64,000 bases of DNA from Faecalibacterium prausnitzii (lineage in GTDB: Bacteria; Bacillota; Clostridia; Oscillospirales; Ruminococcaceae). The position numbers and the translations under genes are program-made. The first letter of the stretch is position 1, and each line of letters opens with the position of its first letter. The stretch spans positions 102,304 through 166,303 of the forward strand of contig NZ_PRLD01000007.1 of NCBI RefSeq assembly GCF_003287405.1. The letters run 5' to 3'. Of the stretch, positions 16,099 through 25,033 are shown in pieces. The notes below the pieces were generated by a model. It was not told where the DNA came from. It was given only the letters and a program-made list of their open reading frames with translations, and ran no database searches.

Positions 16099-17016
16099 AT
16101 GGGCTATAGGTATCATAATTATACGGATACGGCAGAACTTGAAGACATTGGAATGACACTGGCTAACTTTCTTCGGTACGCAATGATGGCTTTTCGTCCA
16201 GCAGAAACGCTACTGATATGTACTGTACTTACGCTATTAGTTGCAATTCCATGTGTGCTGATTCTTATAAACAGTGAGAGTAGCAGCACAAGGTATGCGA
16301 TTGCAATGGCAATCGTGACAGGTGTCATTGCCTCTGGATTGGTGTCCCTTACCTTGGAAATGTGCAATAATTATAGGCATAATAGAAAGAGATTTGTTGT
16401 TCTTAACTATTACCTGCATATAGTCAGTTCTTATGAGGAATATATAAATTGTTCGAGTCATGGCAAATATGAAAAATACAATAAAGATGCTTGCTATTAT
16501 TTGAGCTTTCAGAAAACGGGAGAGATTTCAAATCGTCTGCACGCGGTTGCAGAACTGGTTTTAATAGTTGCACCGCCGGTCGATGAAGCGTTGGAAAAGG
16601 GAAGCGAATATTTAGCTGTAAAAGAAATGCAGTATGCAACGCGTGTAAAAGATGCGGCAGAAGATATTTTAGAAATCGCAAAAAATCAGATTTTCGAACA
16701 TATGAAAAACCATAACTACAGCTTTTTTGACTGCCTTGAGGAAAAATATAGGGATAAACTTGTTGCGTATTCAGATCATGTCGAGATTCGTATGACTGAT
16801 AAAAACCTAGAAAGCGTCGTATGTGACTACATGCTTAACAATTTTGATGAGCAGACTAGAGATGTAAAGGCTAAACTTGTAGCCAAACTTAGTAACTTTG
16901 ATTATGCAATGCACGAGTTGCAGAAGATGATGCGGCTTGAACCCGTGATGTACGAAAATCTTATTCCGATGGAGGAGAAATTTAAAATGGACGATGCGAA
17001 GCTGAATAGTAAATAG
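16099..17016 (+). CDS. Unknown two-TM protein with large soluble C-terminal part
   Basis: The family was not recognised. From ATG 16099 (AAGGA ten bases upstream) it is 305 aa. A short N-terminus is followed by two hydrophobic helices at about residues 36-57 and 65-86 joined by a short loop, then about 215 mostly helical, charged residues predicted to face the cytoplasm. The same frame is open back to 15931, but that would run through the ribozyme, so the later start is chosen. It lies between two HDV-like ribozymes and upstream of an AbiH gene. Two-TM proteins are common defence effectors, but that role is only suggested by context. Confidence 0.7.
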   Translation: MGYRYHNYTDTAELEDIGMTLANFLRYAMMAFRPAETLLICTVLTLLVAIPCVLILINSESSSTRYAIAMAIVTGVIASGLVSLTLEMCNNYRHNRKRFVVLNYYLHIVSSYEEYINCSSHGKYEKYNKDACYYLSFQKTGEISNRLHAVAELVLIVAPPVDEALEKGSEYLAVKEMQYATRVKDAAEDILEIAKNQIFEHMKNHNYSFFDCLEEKYRDKLVAYSDHVEIRMTDKNLESVVCDYMLNNFDEQTRDVKAKLVAKLSNFDYAMHELQKMMRLEPVMYENLIPMEEKFKMDDAKLNSK

Positions 17017-17042
17017 TATTTATGGGAGCGTGAGCTCCCATT

Positions 17043-17115
17043 GCTGCTCGAAACTTTGCACACCTCTCCGTGGTGAGCAGCAGGCAACGCTGATAAGGCG
17101 GCTAAGAATGCAAAG
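17043..17115 (+). ncRNA. HDV-like self-cleaving ribozyme, copy 2
   Basis: Same fold as copy 1 with compensating changes. P1 is GCTGCTC/GAGCAGC (17043-17049, 17075-17081), fully Watson-Crick. P2 is CTTTGCA/TGCAAAG (17054-17060, 17109-17115). P3 is ACC/GGT (17062-17064, 17072-17074) with loop TCTCCGT. GGCAAC is at 17083-17088, P4 is CGC/GCG (17088-17090, 17098-17100) and J4/2 is GCTAAGAA with catalytic C at 17102. Predicted cleavage is between 17042 and 17043. The upstream hairpin TGGGAGC-GTGA-GCTCCCA (17023-17040) differs from copy 1 by a paired A-T to G-C change. ATG of the AbiH gene begins 34 bases after the 3' end. Confidence 0.88.
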
Positions 17116-17148
17116 GATAAGCTCTTGGAACTTAAGAGGAGTGTTCCT

Positions 17149-18111
17149 ATGAAGAAGCTGTATATTATTGGAAACGGATTCGACATTGCTCACGGTTTAG
17201 ATACAGCATATTGGGATTTTAGGTCTTTTTTATTTGACAACTATCCTCAGTTCCTCGAAAACTTTGAGTACTGGTATAATGTTGGCCGAGTTGATTTCTC
17301 GAGCCCTAGGCTTTCGGCAAATGCACGTCAGCAATGGGAAGAAAGAACAAAAGTCAAGCTGTGGTATGAATTGGAAAATGTTATGGGCTGTCCAAACATT
17401 TATGAGATGATGGATCGTTCAGAGTCTGTTTTAAATGATATGGACTTAGACAGTGGGCTTGTTGGAATCGAAAGCACTATGAATTCGTACTGGCAAGAGC
17501 AGTATGGATATATTAATAAGTTTGAGCAGTATGTAAAAGAATGGATTGAAACCATAGATACAACGGACATTGAGCCGAAAAGAATGGCATTGGTGGAGAG
17601 TACAGACTACTTTTTGAATTTTAATTATACGGATACTCTAGAGACTGTTTACAAGATAGAGGATGTTCTCCATATTCATGGTGGAGTCAGTTCAGTATCT
17701 GATATTGATCCCATTATGGGACACTGTAATTATCAGGATATTGAGGAGCATCGTAGATTGGCAGGAGAGGCCGATGAGGTACTTAATGAAGGAGAAGCCA
17801 GCATTCATCGGGCGATTGCAAACTATCTTCGGTCAATATACAAAGATACTAACTCGATAATCAGTTTATCGGAGTCATTTTGGGAGAAACTTAGTGATAT
17901 TGATGCGGTTGTAGTTGTTGGTTGGGCAGCAGGAAAAGCTGATTGGCCGTATCTGAGAAAAATTCAAAAGTCAATCAAAGATGATACAAAGTGGCACGTA
18001 TATTATTATGATAACAAAGCCCTGGCGGCATTAAGTAAAGCAATGCAGGAAGAAGGCATTGAAGGGAAATATGAAGTGACATATATGCAGACAAGAGAGT
18101 TTTGGGATTGA
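17149..18111 (+). CDS. AbiH family abortive-infection protein
   Basis: The 320-aa protein starts KKLYIIGNGFDIAHGLDTAY, the characteristic AbiH N-terminus (GNGFD.AHG..T.Y.DF). Later it has YFLNFNYTDTLE, the HIHGG element, and VVVVGWAAGKADWPYL near the C-terminus, all usual for PF14253. AbiH was first known as a lactococcal phage abortive-infection protein. Its biochemical activity is not settled. ATG 17149 is chosen because AGAGGAG lies seven bases upstream, and the frame reaches back only to 17125. It sits directly behind the second ribozyme, so its mRNA probably starts with a processed 5' end. Confidence 0.85.
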   Translation: MKKLYIIGNGFDIAHGLDTAYWDFRSFLFDNYPQFLENFEYWYNVGRVDFSSPRLSANARQQWEERTKVKLWYELENVMGCPNIYEMMDRSESVLNDMDLDSGLVGIESTMNSYWQEQYGYINKFEQYVKEWIETIDTTDIEPKRMALVESTDYFLNFNYTDTLETVYKIEDVLHIHGGVSSVSDIDPIMGHCNYQDIEEHRRLAGEADEVLNEGEASIHRAIANYLRSIYKDTNSIISLSESFWEKLSDIDAVVVVGWAAGKADWPYLRKIQKSIKDDTKWHVYYYDNKALAALSKAMQEEGIEGKYEVTYMQTREFWD

Positions 18112-18115
18112 AGCG

Positions 18116-18144
18116 TTGTTTTTGCCATTCTACAGTGCTATACT
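18116..18144 (+). promoter_or_regulatory. Sigma-A type promoter for the small coiled-coil gene
   Basis: TTGTTT (18116-18121), 17-base spacer, TATACT (18139-18144), about 36 bases before the start codon at 18180. It separates this gene from the ribozyme-AbiH transcript. Confidence 0.65.
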
Positions 18145-18179
18145 AAAACCATAATACATAATAGAAAGGCGGATATCTT

Positions 18180-18506
18180 ATGCCCAGAACCAAAGGTAGT
18201 AAGAACAAACCGAAAGTTACCAACAACTTTGCATCCCAGATTGCAGAGAAGAAGGGATTCATCGCTTCCCTGACTTTTGAAATCACTTCCATCACCGCCA
18301 ACATTGACACTTTGAAAGCTGACCTGAAAGAGAAGAAGACTGCTCTGAAGAAGGCCGAAAAAGAAGTGGCATCCCTGGAAGCGAAGAAGGTAAAGGCAGA
18401 TGCTAAGGCAGCAGAATCCGCAAAGAAAGCTGAAGCAGAGGACGTGCTGAAAAAGCTGCTGGCCAGCGGCGTGAGTGCAGACGAGATACTCGAAAAACTA
18501 AAATAA
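18180..18506 (+). CDS. Small lysine/alanine-rich coiled-coil protein, unknown
   Basis: A 108-aa protein. The N-terminus PRTKGSKNKPK resembles the basic AT-hook-like RPKGSKNKP motif found in small phage and plasmid DNA-associated proteins. Residues about 20-90 are a heptad-rich coiled coil (KADLKEKKTALKKAEKEVAS) rich in Lys, Glu and Ala. The last 20 residues (LLASGVSADEILEKL) look like a short helix-turn-helix tail. It has its own promoter, RBS (AAAGGCGG) and terminator. DNA binding is possible but unproven. Codon use is more GC-rich than the adjacent AbiH gene. Confidence 0.7.
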   Translation: MPRTKGSKNKPKVTNNFASQIAEKKGFIASLTFEITSITANIDTLKADLKEKKTALKKAEKEVASLEAKKVKADAKAAESAKKAEAEDVLKKLLASGVSADEILEKLK

Positions 18507-18521
18507 TCTTTTAGACCTCAG

Positions 18522-18564
18522 ACCGTGTGGGTGTGGTTACAAAATCCCATCCATACGGTTTTAT
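18522..18564 (+). terminator. Intrinsic terminator after the small coiled-coil gene
   Basis: ACCGTGTGG (18522-18530) pairs with CCATACGGT (18551-18559), one G-U, followed by TTTTAT. It begins 16 bases after the stop codon. Confidence 0.75.
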
Positions 18565-18945
18565 AATAGAACGATTGTTTTATATCGAACAAATATACAC
18601 GTTTTTCATTCCATTCCTCAAAATCACTTCCGGTGAAATTTCAGCAAAAGAACAGCAGGGGAGAGCACAGGCAAAGTAGTTACTGAGCAAATAAACAGCA
18701 ATGAACAACAAGGATAAGAAATAATCAAAGCAATCAGCACATCAAAATAAATTCAGTCACTTCAAAAGTACTCTTCAAAAATCAGAAATACTGCATCGTC
18801 CAAGCCAGACCATCAGTACACCAATCAAACTATCATCCACCCCTCACCACACCCCACCCTGAGGAGCGCATCTGGGCAGGGCGAACGCCCCGGGCCCCGG
18901 ACGCTCCGAAGATCAAGCACGACAAGATGAAACAATTTTACATGA
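18565..18945. other. Intergenic stretch without recognisable genes
   Basis: No ORF with coding character was found. The first 250 bases are A-rich and repetitive in feel (many TCAAA/AATCA words). At about 18861-18911 the sequence turns abruptly GC-rich with GGAGCG...CGCTCC closing an inner GGGCG-AA-CGCCC hairpin. This marks the junction between the AT-rich accessory block and the core chromosome. Confidence 0.5.
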
Positions 18946-18974
18946 TTGACATAGGGCGGAAAATGTGATACTAT
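18946..18974 (+). promoter_or_regulatory. Strong sigma-A promoter driving a short non-coding transcript
   Basis: Consensus TTGACA (18946-18951), 17-base spacer, TACTAT (18969-18974). Transcription would start near 18981 and stop at the terminator at 19149-19199, giving about 215 nt. No protein-coding gene fits that span. It covers the tRNA-Leu-like sequence. Confidence 0.75.
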
Positions 18975-19059
18975 CATCTTATCAAAAAAGTGCGAATCCC
19001 TCTCGCTCACGAAGGGAAAATCTCTCTCGCGATGAGAAATAAAACGATACAACGAACGA

Positions 19060-19144
19060 AAATGGACTTTGCCGAAGGCTGGCAGACACGAGGGACTTAA
19101 AATCCCTTTCTGGAGACAGAGTACGGGTTTGCCCCCGCCGACAG
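19060..19144 (+). pseudogene. Degenerate tRNA-Leu(UAA)-like sequence
   Basis: The middle is clearly tRNA-Leu: D-loop end TGGCAGAC (19080-19087), anticodon arm AGGGA-CTTAAAA-TCCCT with anticodon TAA (about 19091-19107), and a perfect class-II variable arm TCTG-GAGA-CAGA (about 19108-19120). The T arm GGGTTTGCCCCCG has lost the normal TTCGA loop, as if by one substitution and one deletion. The 5' and 3' acceptor strands do not pair. No CCA is encoded. It is therefore unlikely to be a working tRNA. It may be a tRNA remnant at an island edge, or a tRNA-like regulatory RNA because it keeps a strong promoter. Confidence 0.55.
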
Positions 19145-19148
19145 TATT

Positions 19149-19199
19149 AAAAACCCCAGAATTATTCTCTAATTCGAATGATTCTGGGGTTTTCTTTTT
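19149..19199. terminator. Strong bidirectional terminator
   Basis: CCCCAGAAT (19154-19162) pairs with ATTCTGGGG (19181-19189), with AAAAA before and TTTTCTTTTT after, so it can work in both directions. It ends the tRNA-Leu-like transcript and could stop reverse transcription from the acyltransferase. A further 11-bp inverted repeat GAGAGGTTTTT/AAAAACCTCTC lies at 19229-19258 without a T tail. Confidence 0.85.
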
Positions 19200-19322
19200 G
19201 TTCCATTTTCCGGGAACGCTGGAGGGGCGAGAGGTTTTTTACGAAAGAAAAACCTCTCATACGCAACTAAAATCCATGACATAACTTGGCGCAGTGTAGA
19301 GAGACTGAAGCTGTCTTTTTGT

Positions 19323-20408
19323 TTACTGTGCAGCAACCTTTGCATGACGCTGCCGCACCCGGCGTTCCAGCGCCTTATAAAACCAGCTCAGGCAGAGCGT
19401 GAGCAAAAATACGGTCAGGGTCCAGACCACAGGCTGCACTGTAATGTCAAGCTTGTCTGCAACCCGCTCCATATACCGGATCAGTACCTGATGGATCAGA
19501 AAGCCGTAAGGGGAGAGCTGTGCCAGCCACAAAAACGGCTTTGCGGATAGCAGCCGGGAAATGAACCCTTTGCCCATGGCGAGCAGCCAGACCAGCAGCA
19601 CCGCAGAGGGAGTGAACAGCACATTGTACCGGAAGGCCACTGCGCCCAGAACCCCTGTCTGCTTGGCGGCGATAAAAAGGCAGCCGCCCGCAAGCAGTAC
19701 AGCACCCAGTTCCAATAGGGAGAAAGCACTGCGCGGCAGTGTGCTCTCCTGTTTGCGGCTGTGGTAAAGACAGCCCGCGCAGCAGCTGATAGTAAAATCG
19801 CCTGCCCGGAACAGCGGACACAGATAGGTCAGGTAGAATGCGGCCTTTCCGCTGAGCCCGGCTTTCCAGACCGCAAGGGAGAAAAGGCACTGTACGCAGA
19901 AAATTGCTGCGGCAATGCAGCGCAGTTTGCGGGCATCGGCCTTTTTCAGCACGGCGAGAAGCGTGGGAAAGATGGCATACAGAAAAGCCTGCACCGAAAG
20001 ATACCAAGCCACTCCATTCAGGCAGAACCAGAAACGGCTGGACGGGATCCATGTTTGCAACAGGAAAATGCTTACCGCAAGCTGCGCCGCACAGGAGAGA
20101 ACCCCGCGGGCAGAGGGCTGCGCCAGAAGCCCCTTCAGTACAAATAACAGGGCGGCAGCCATCATAATAAGGTGCAGCGGATACAGCCGGCGTATTTTTT
20201 TAAAGGAGAAAGCTATGGCAGACTGCAGCCCCGGTGCTGTGCGAGGGCGGTCGTAATAGTTGCAGACCATCAGAAAACCGGACAGCGCTACAAATACTGA
20301 AATCGCCCACGGACCAAGCCACGGCGCCCCGCAATGGGAGATGACCACGCACAAAAATGCGACTGCCCGCAGTCCTTGTAAAGATGAGATCAGTTTTTTG
20401 TCTGTCAC
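19323..20408 (-). CDS. Acyltransferase 3 family membrane protein (OafA/NodX-like)
   Basis: A 361-aa polytopic protein with about ten helices. The N-terminus LQGLRAVAFLCVVISHCGAP carries the family R...F..V...H motif, followed by FVALSGFLMVCNYY and FKKIRRLYPLHL, both usual in PF01757. These enzymes O-acetylate surface polysaccharide or peptidoglycan sugars. Target unknown, but the exopolysaccharide cluster lies close by. The start is GTG (CAC at 20406-20408 on the + strand) with GGAGG a few bases upstream. GC-rich codon use places it in the core side of the junction. Confidence 0.85.
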   Translation of the reverse strand: MTDKKLISSLQGLRAVAFLCVVISHCGAPWLGPWAISVFVALSGFLMVCNYYDRPRTAPGLQSAIAFSFKKIRRLYPLHLIMMAAALLFVLKGLLAQPSARGVLSCAAQLAVSIFLLQTWIPSSRFWFCLNGVAWYLSVQAFLYAIFPTLLAVLKKADARKLRCIAAAIFCVQCLFSLAVWKAGLSGKAAFYLTYLCPLFRAGDFTISCCAGCLYHSRKQESTLPRSAFSLLELGAVLLAGGCLFIAAKQTGVLGAVAFRYNVLFTPSAVLLVWLLAMGKGFISRLLSAKPFLWLAQLSPYGFLIHQVLIRYMERVADKLDITVQPVVWTLTVFLLTLCLSWFYKALERRVRQRHAKVAAQ

Positions 20409-20568
20409 GGTATCCTCCGTTCTGCCGCAAAGCGCGGCAGCTGTGTTTTTCTATCGCAATTTTCAAAAATAGTGCCTATCAAGACGGCTTATTTGCGATA
20501 TGCAGTTTGCGGCTGTTGCTTGTGCATTAAAAACGCAAACTGCTATAATGCGCTATAAGTATAAAAAA

Positions 20569-20603
20569 GGCGGCGCGTCCTGTCAAGGATGCGCCGCCTT
20601 TTT
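20569..20603. terminator. Bidirectional terminator between acyltransferase and groES
   Basis: GGCGGCGCGTCC (20569-20580) pairs with GGATGCGCCGCC (20586-20597), with AAAAAA before and TTTTTT after. A TATAAT box at about 20543 lies only 20-30 bases upstream, so a promoter nearly abuts the terminator. The rest of 20409-20666 holds no gene, only the acyltransferase leader. Confidence 0.75.
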
Positions 20604-20666
20604 TGCGTGGCAGAGTACGATTTTTGGGCGTCATAAATTCTTAACAAAGAAAAATCGCAAAACCCC

Positions 20667-20695
20667 TTGATTTTTCAGGGCAAGATGAGTACAAT
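20667..20695 (+). promoter_or_regulatory. groESL promoter
   Basis: TTGATT (20667-20672), 17-base spacer, TACAAT (20690-20695), directly followed by the CIRCE operator so that a bound repressor covers the transcription start. Confidence 0.85.
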
Positions 20696-20699
20696 ACAC

Positions 20700-20726
20700 T
20701 TAGCACTCAGAGAAAAGGAGTGCTAA
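20700..20726. promoter_or_regulatory. CIRCE operator (HrcA binding site)
   Basis: Exact consensus TTAGCACTC-N9-GAGTGCTAA. It shows that the groESL operon is under HrcA heat-shock repression. Confidence 0.97.
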
Positions 20727-20807
20727 ACCACTGCGGGGCACACACGAAGCCCCCGCAGGACGCAACAAAGTTTCAAATAAATTCAATATAATTGGAGGGC
20801 AAGAATT

Positions 20808-21095
20808 ATGAAGATCATTCCTCTTGCAGACCGTGTTGTCATTAAGACTGTTGAAGTTGAGGAGACCACCAAGGGCGGCCTGATCCTGACCGGCAGCGCA
20901 AAAGAGAAGCCGCAGGTCGCACAGGTCATCGCGGTGGGCCCCGGCGGTGTCGTGGACGGTAAGGAAGTCAAGATGACCGTTAAGGTCGGCGACAAGGTCC
21001 TCACCAGCAAGTACTCCGGCACCGAGGTCAAGGTGGACGGCGAAGAGTGCACCATCGTGCGCCAGAGCGACATTCTGGCTGTTGTGGAAGACTGA
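20808..21095 (+). CDS. groES: Co-chaperonin GroES
   Basis: A 95-aa protein of standard length. It starts MKIIPLADRVVIKTVEVEET, has a mobile loop at TTKGGLILTGSAKEKPQ and ends SDILAVVED. It forms the heptameric lid on GroEL and drives ATP-dependent protein folding in the cytoplasm. GGAGG precedes the ATG. It is first in a two-gene operon with groEL 52 bp downstream, controlled by promoter and CIRCE. Confidence 0.98.
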   Translation: MKIIPLADRVVIKTVEVEETTKGGLILTGSAKEKPQVAQVIAVGPGGVVDGKEVKMTVKVGDKVLTSKYSGTEVKVDGEECTIVRQSDILAVVED

Positions 21096-21120
21096 AACTG
21101 AATTTTCCCTTTTCAATTGA

Positions 21121-22782
<1,662 letters not shown>

Positions 22783-22815
22783 TCCGTACCAGTCTTTCTT
22801 AATAAGATACGCCAG

Positions 22816-22855
22816 AGAGGTGGAATTTCTCTTCGGAGAGGTTCCACCTCTTTTT
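22816..22855 (+). terminator. Terminator after groEL
   Basis: AGAGGTGGAA (22816-22825) pairs with TTCCACCTCT (22842-22851). The inner part CTCTTCGGAGAG forms a tetraloop hairpin. TTTTT follows. Confidence 0.9.
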
Positions 22856-22911
22856 ATGTATACCCTGCACCCCTGCTGCCCACCCTAACCATACGGAAAG
22901 GGGGCGCGGGG

Positions 22912-24507
22912 ATGTCCGGCAAACGGGTATTGGCGGTGTATGCTGCCTTGCTGCTGGGGTTTATGGTGGTGCTGTGCCGGTTGTATCTGCTGGCGCAGCA
23001 CCCCGCCTATGCCGCGCGGGCGGCGGCGCAGAGCACGGTCACCCTGCAGCTGCCCGCCCGGCGGGGCAGCTTTTACGATGCACAGGGGCAGCTGCTCACC
23101 GGGTTAGAGGAGCGCTGGCAGGTGGTGTGTTTTCCCGGGCAGAGCAATTACGACCGGCTGTATGCCTGCACGGACGCCGCCGGGCAGGCGCTTTTGTACC
23201 GCAGCCGCAGCCGCGCTGCGCCGTTTTTGCTGGAGGTGAACTGCGACCCCGCCCGCCTTGGACTGACCGGTTACCCCACCGCCCGGCGGTACGCGGCGGT
23301 GCCGCTGTGTCAGCATCTGCTGGGCTATCTGGATGGCACAGGTCACGGCGCTGCGGGGCTGGAAAAGGCATTGGACGCCGTGCTTTCCGGCACAGGGGAG
23401 CACAGCAGCCTTGTCTGCGCCGTCACAGCGCAGGGTACGCTGCGCACCGGCGAGACGCCCAAACTTTTGCAAGCCGACAGCGGGGCGCTGGGTGTGCAGC
23501 TGACCATCTCCCGTCCGGTGCAGCGGGCAGTGGAAGCGGTGGCGTCCACCACTATGCAAAGCGGCTGCATTCTGGTGCTGGATACCGCCACGGCGGCGGT
23601 GCGCGCCAGCGTCAGTGTGCCGGGCTACGACCCGGAGCACCTTGCCGACAGTTTGCAGGCGGCGAACAGCCCCTTCCTGAACCGGGCGCTGCAAAGCTAT
23701 GCGGTGGGGTCGGTGTTCAAGCCGGTGCTGGCGGCGGCTGCACTGGAAGCGGGCTTGCAGCCGGTTTTCGAGTGCACCGGCGCGGTGGTGGTGGATGGGC
23801 AGATCTTCCGCTGCGCGGGCGGGGTGCCGCATGGGCAGGTAGACCTTGCCGCTGCGCTGGAAAAAAGCTGCAACGGCTATTTTATCTGCCTGGGGCAGCA
23901 GCTGGGCGCGGAAAAACTGTTGGACGCCGCCCAGGCGTTCGGCTTTGGACAGAGCCTGCCGCTGGCAGAAGGGCTTGCCGCCGAAGCCGGCCAGCTGCCT
24001 GCCCCGCAGGAGCTGGTGCAAAGCGGACAGCTGGCCAATTTCAGCTTTGGGCAGGGCAGTCTGCTGGCGACACCCATGCAGGTTGCGGCGCTGTTCAACA
24101 CCCTTGCAGCGGACGGCGTATACCGCGCGCCCTATGTGCTGCAAGCCACGCTGGACGAGACCACAGGGCAGCCGGTGGAGCCCCTTAGCCACCCTCGGGG
24201 ACGGCGGGTGCTCCCGGCGCAGAGCGCAGCGCTCTTGCGCACTATGTTAGTGCAGGTGGTGCAGCAGGGCACCGCGCAGGATGCCGCCGGGGTTTCCGGC
24301 GGGGCGGGCGGCAAGACCGGCACTGCTCAGACCGGGCAGTTCACCCCGGAGGGCACCGAGCGCTGCAACCTGTGGTTTGCGGGGTTCTGGCCGGCAGAAA
24401 AGCCCCGCTACACCATTGTGGTGCTGCAGGACGGCGCGGTGCATACGGCGTATTCCGGTGCAGCCATCTTTGCGCAGGTGTGCGCCGCGCTGGAAGCGGC
24501 GGGATAA
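22912..24507 (+). CDS. Class B penicillin-binding protein (transpeptidase)
   Basis: A 531-aa protein with one N-terminal membrane anchor (residues about 5-28), a short dimerisation/pedestal domain and a transpeptidase domain with all three active-site motifs: S267-VF-K270, S319-C-N321 and K468-T-G470. It cross-links peptidoglycan stems outside the membrane. It is close to FtsI/SpoVD-type PBPs but short and has no PASTA domains. It stands alone between groEL and secG rather than in a division cluster, so whether it serves elongation, division or a sporulation-derived role is unclear. GGAAAGGGGG precedes the ATG. Confidence 0.88.
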   Translation: MSGKRVLAVYAALLLGFMVVLCRLYLLAQHPAYAARAAAQSTVTLQLPARRGSFYDAQGQLLTGLEERWQVVCFPGQSNYDRLYACTDAAGQALLYRSRSRAAPFLLEVNCDPARLGLTGYPTARRYAAVPLCQHLLGYLDGTGHGAAGLEKALDAVLSGTGEHSSLVCAVTAQGTLRTGETPKLLQADSGALGVQLTISRPVQRAVEAVASTTMQSGCILVLDTATAAVRASVSVPGYDPEHLADSLQAANSPFLNRALQSYAVGSVFKPVLAAAALEAGLQPVFECTGAVVVDGQIFRCAGGVPHGQVDLAAALEKSCNGYFICLGQQLGAEKLLDAAQAFGFGQSLPLAEGLAAEAGQLPAPQELVQSGQLANFSFGQGSLLATPMQVAALFNTLAADGVYRAPYVLQATLDETTGQPVEPLSHPRGRRVLPAQSAALLRTMLVQVVQQGTAQDAAGVSGGAGGKTGTAQTGQFTPEGTERCNLWFAGFWPAEKPRYTIVVLQDGAVHTAYSGAAIFAQVCAALEAAG

Positions 24508-24522
24508 ATGCGCGGATTCCGC

Positions 24523-24551
24523 TTGCAATTTTGGCTTTGTTATGCTACTAT
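24523..24551 (+). promoter_or_regulatory. secG promoter
   Basis: TTGCAA (24523-24528), 17-base spacer, TACTAT (24546-24551), beginning just after the PBP stop codon. Confidence 0.7.
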
Positions 24552-24608
24552 ATAGTTGTGTTTTTGCGTGGATTTCCGTATTTACAAATAAAAGGAGCGT
24601 TACGATTC

Positions 24609-24860
24609 ATGTCTGTTATCGAAATTGTTGGCGGTGCCATTCTGCTGGTGGCTTCGCTGGTCATCGTTTTCCTCACCCTCATGCAGCACACCCACGGTCA
24701 GGGTCTGTCCGGTGCCATCAACGGCAGCGTGGGCGGTGCCAACAATGCACGTCTGACCCCGGCGGATCAGATGCTGGCTAAGGTCACCCGCATTGCAGGC
24801 GTGGTGTTCTTTGTGGTCGCTATTCTGGCCTGCCTGTTCGCAGGCCGTCTGGCAGGCTGA
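24609..24860 (+). CDS. secG: Preprotein translocase subunit SecG
   Basis: An 83-aa protein with two membrane helices (residues about 5-25 and 60-80) joined by a polar linker with GLSGAINGSVGGANNARLTP. SecG assists SecYE in protein export. ATG 24609 is chosen with AGGAG about 11 bases upstream. The frame is open much further back, but only as overlap with the PBP gene. It lies before rnr, a common Firmicutes order. Confidence 0.93.
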   Translation: MSVIEIVGGAILLVASLVIVFLTLMQHTHGQGLSGAINGSVGGANNARLTPADQMLAKVTRIAGVVFFVVAILACLFAGRLAG

Positions 24861-24870
24861 GAAGGCGTTG

Positions 24871-24898
24871 CAGCCCCGTGAACGGACGGGGCTGTTTT
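24871..24898 (+). terminator. Terminator between secG and rnr
   Basis: CAGCCCCGT (24871-24879) pairs with ACGGGGCTG (24885-24893), then TTTTT. It may only partly stop transcription into rnr, for which no clear separate promoter was seen in 24899-25033. Confidence 0.8.
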
Positions 24899-25033
24899 TC
24901 TGTGCAGAAAAAAGTGCGGGCAGCCGGTTCTGCGGGCTGCCGCAAAGAGGGGACAGGGGAAAGCGCCCGTCCCAAGGCAGGGCTGTGCTCCGCAGGAGAT
25001 GCACGGCCACGGAAGTGAAGGAGAAAATATTTT

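Noticed and set aside
15961..17120. The two repeated intergenic elements as integron attC sites or ligand riboswitches
   Set aside because: All helices and the GGCAAC / GCTAAG strands fit the HDV ribozyme fold. No integrase is present and no known aptamer core is recognisable.
18981..19199. The tRNA-like transcript as a T-box leader
   Set aside because: There is no T-box AGGGTGG motif, no downstream aminoacyl or amino-acid gene on that strand, and the similarity is to the tRNA itself.
20520..20603. A small RNA between the TATAAT box and the terminator near 20.55 kb
   Set aside because: The promoter's -35 is poor and the transcript would be only about 50 nt, mostly terminator. It is more likely a fortuitous box or a bidirectional insulator.
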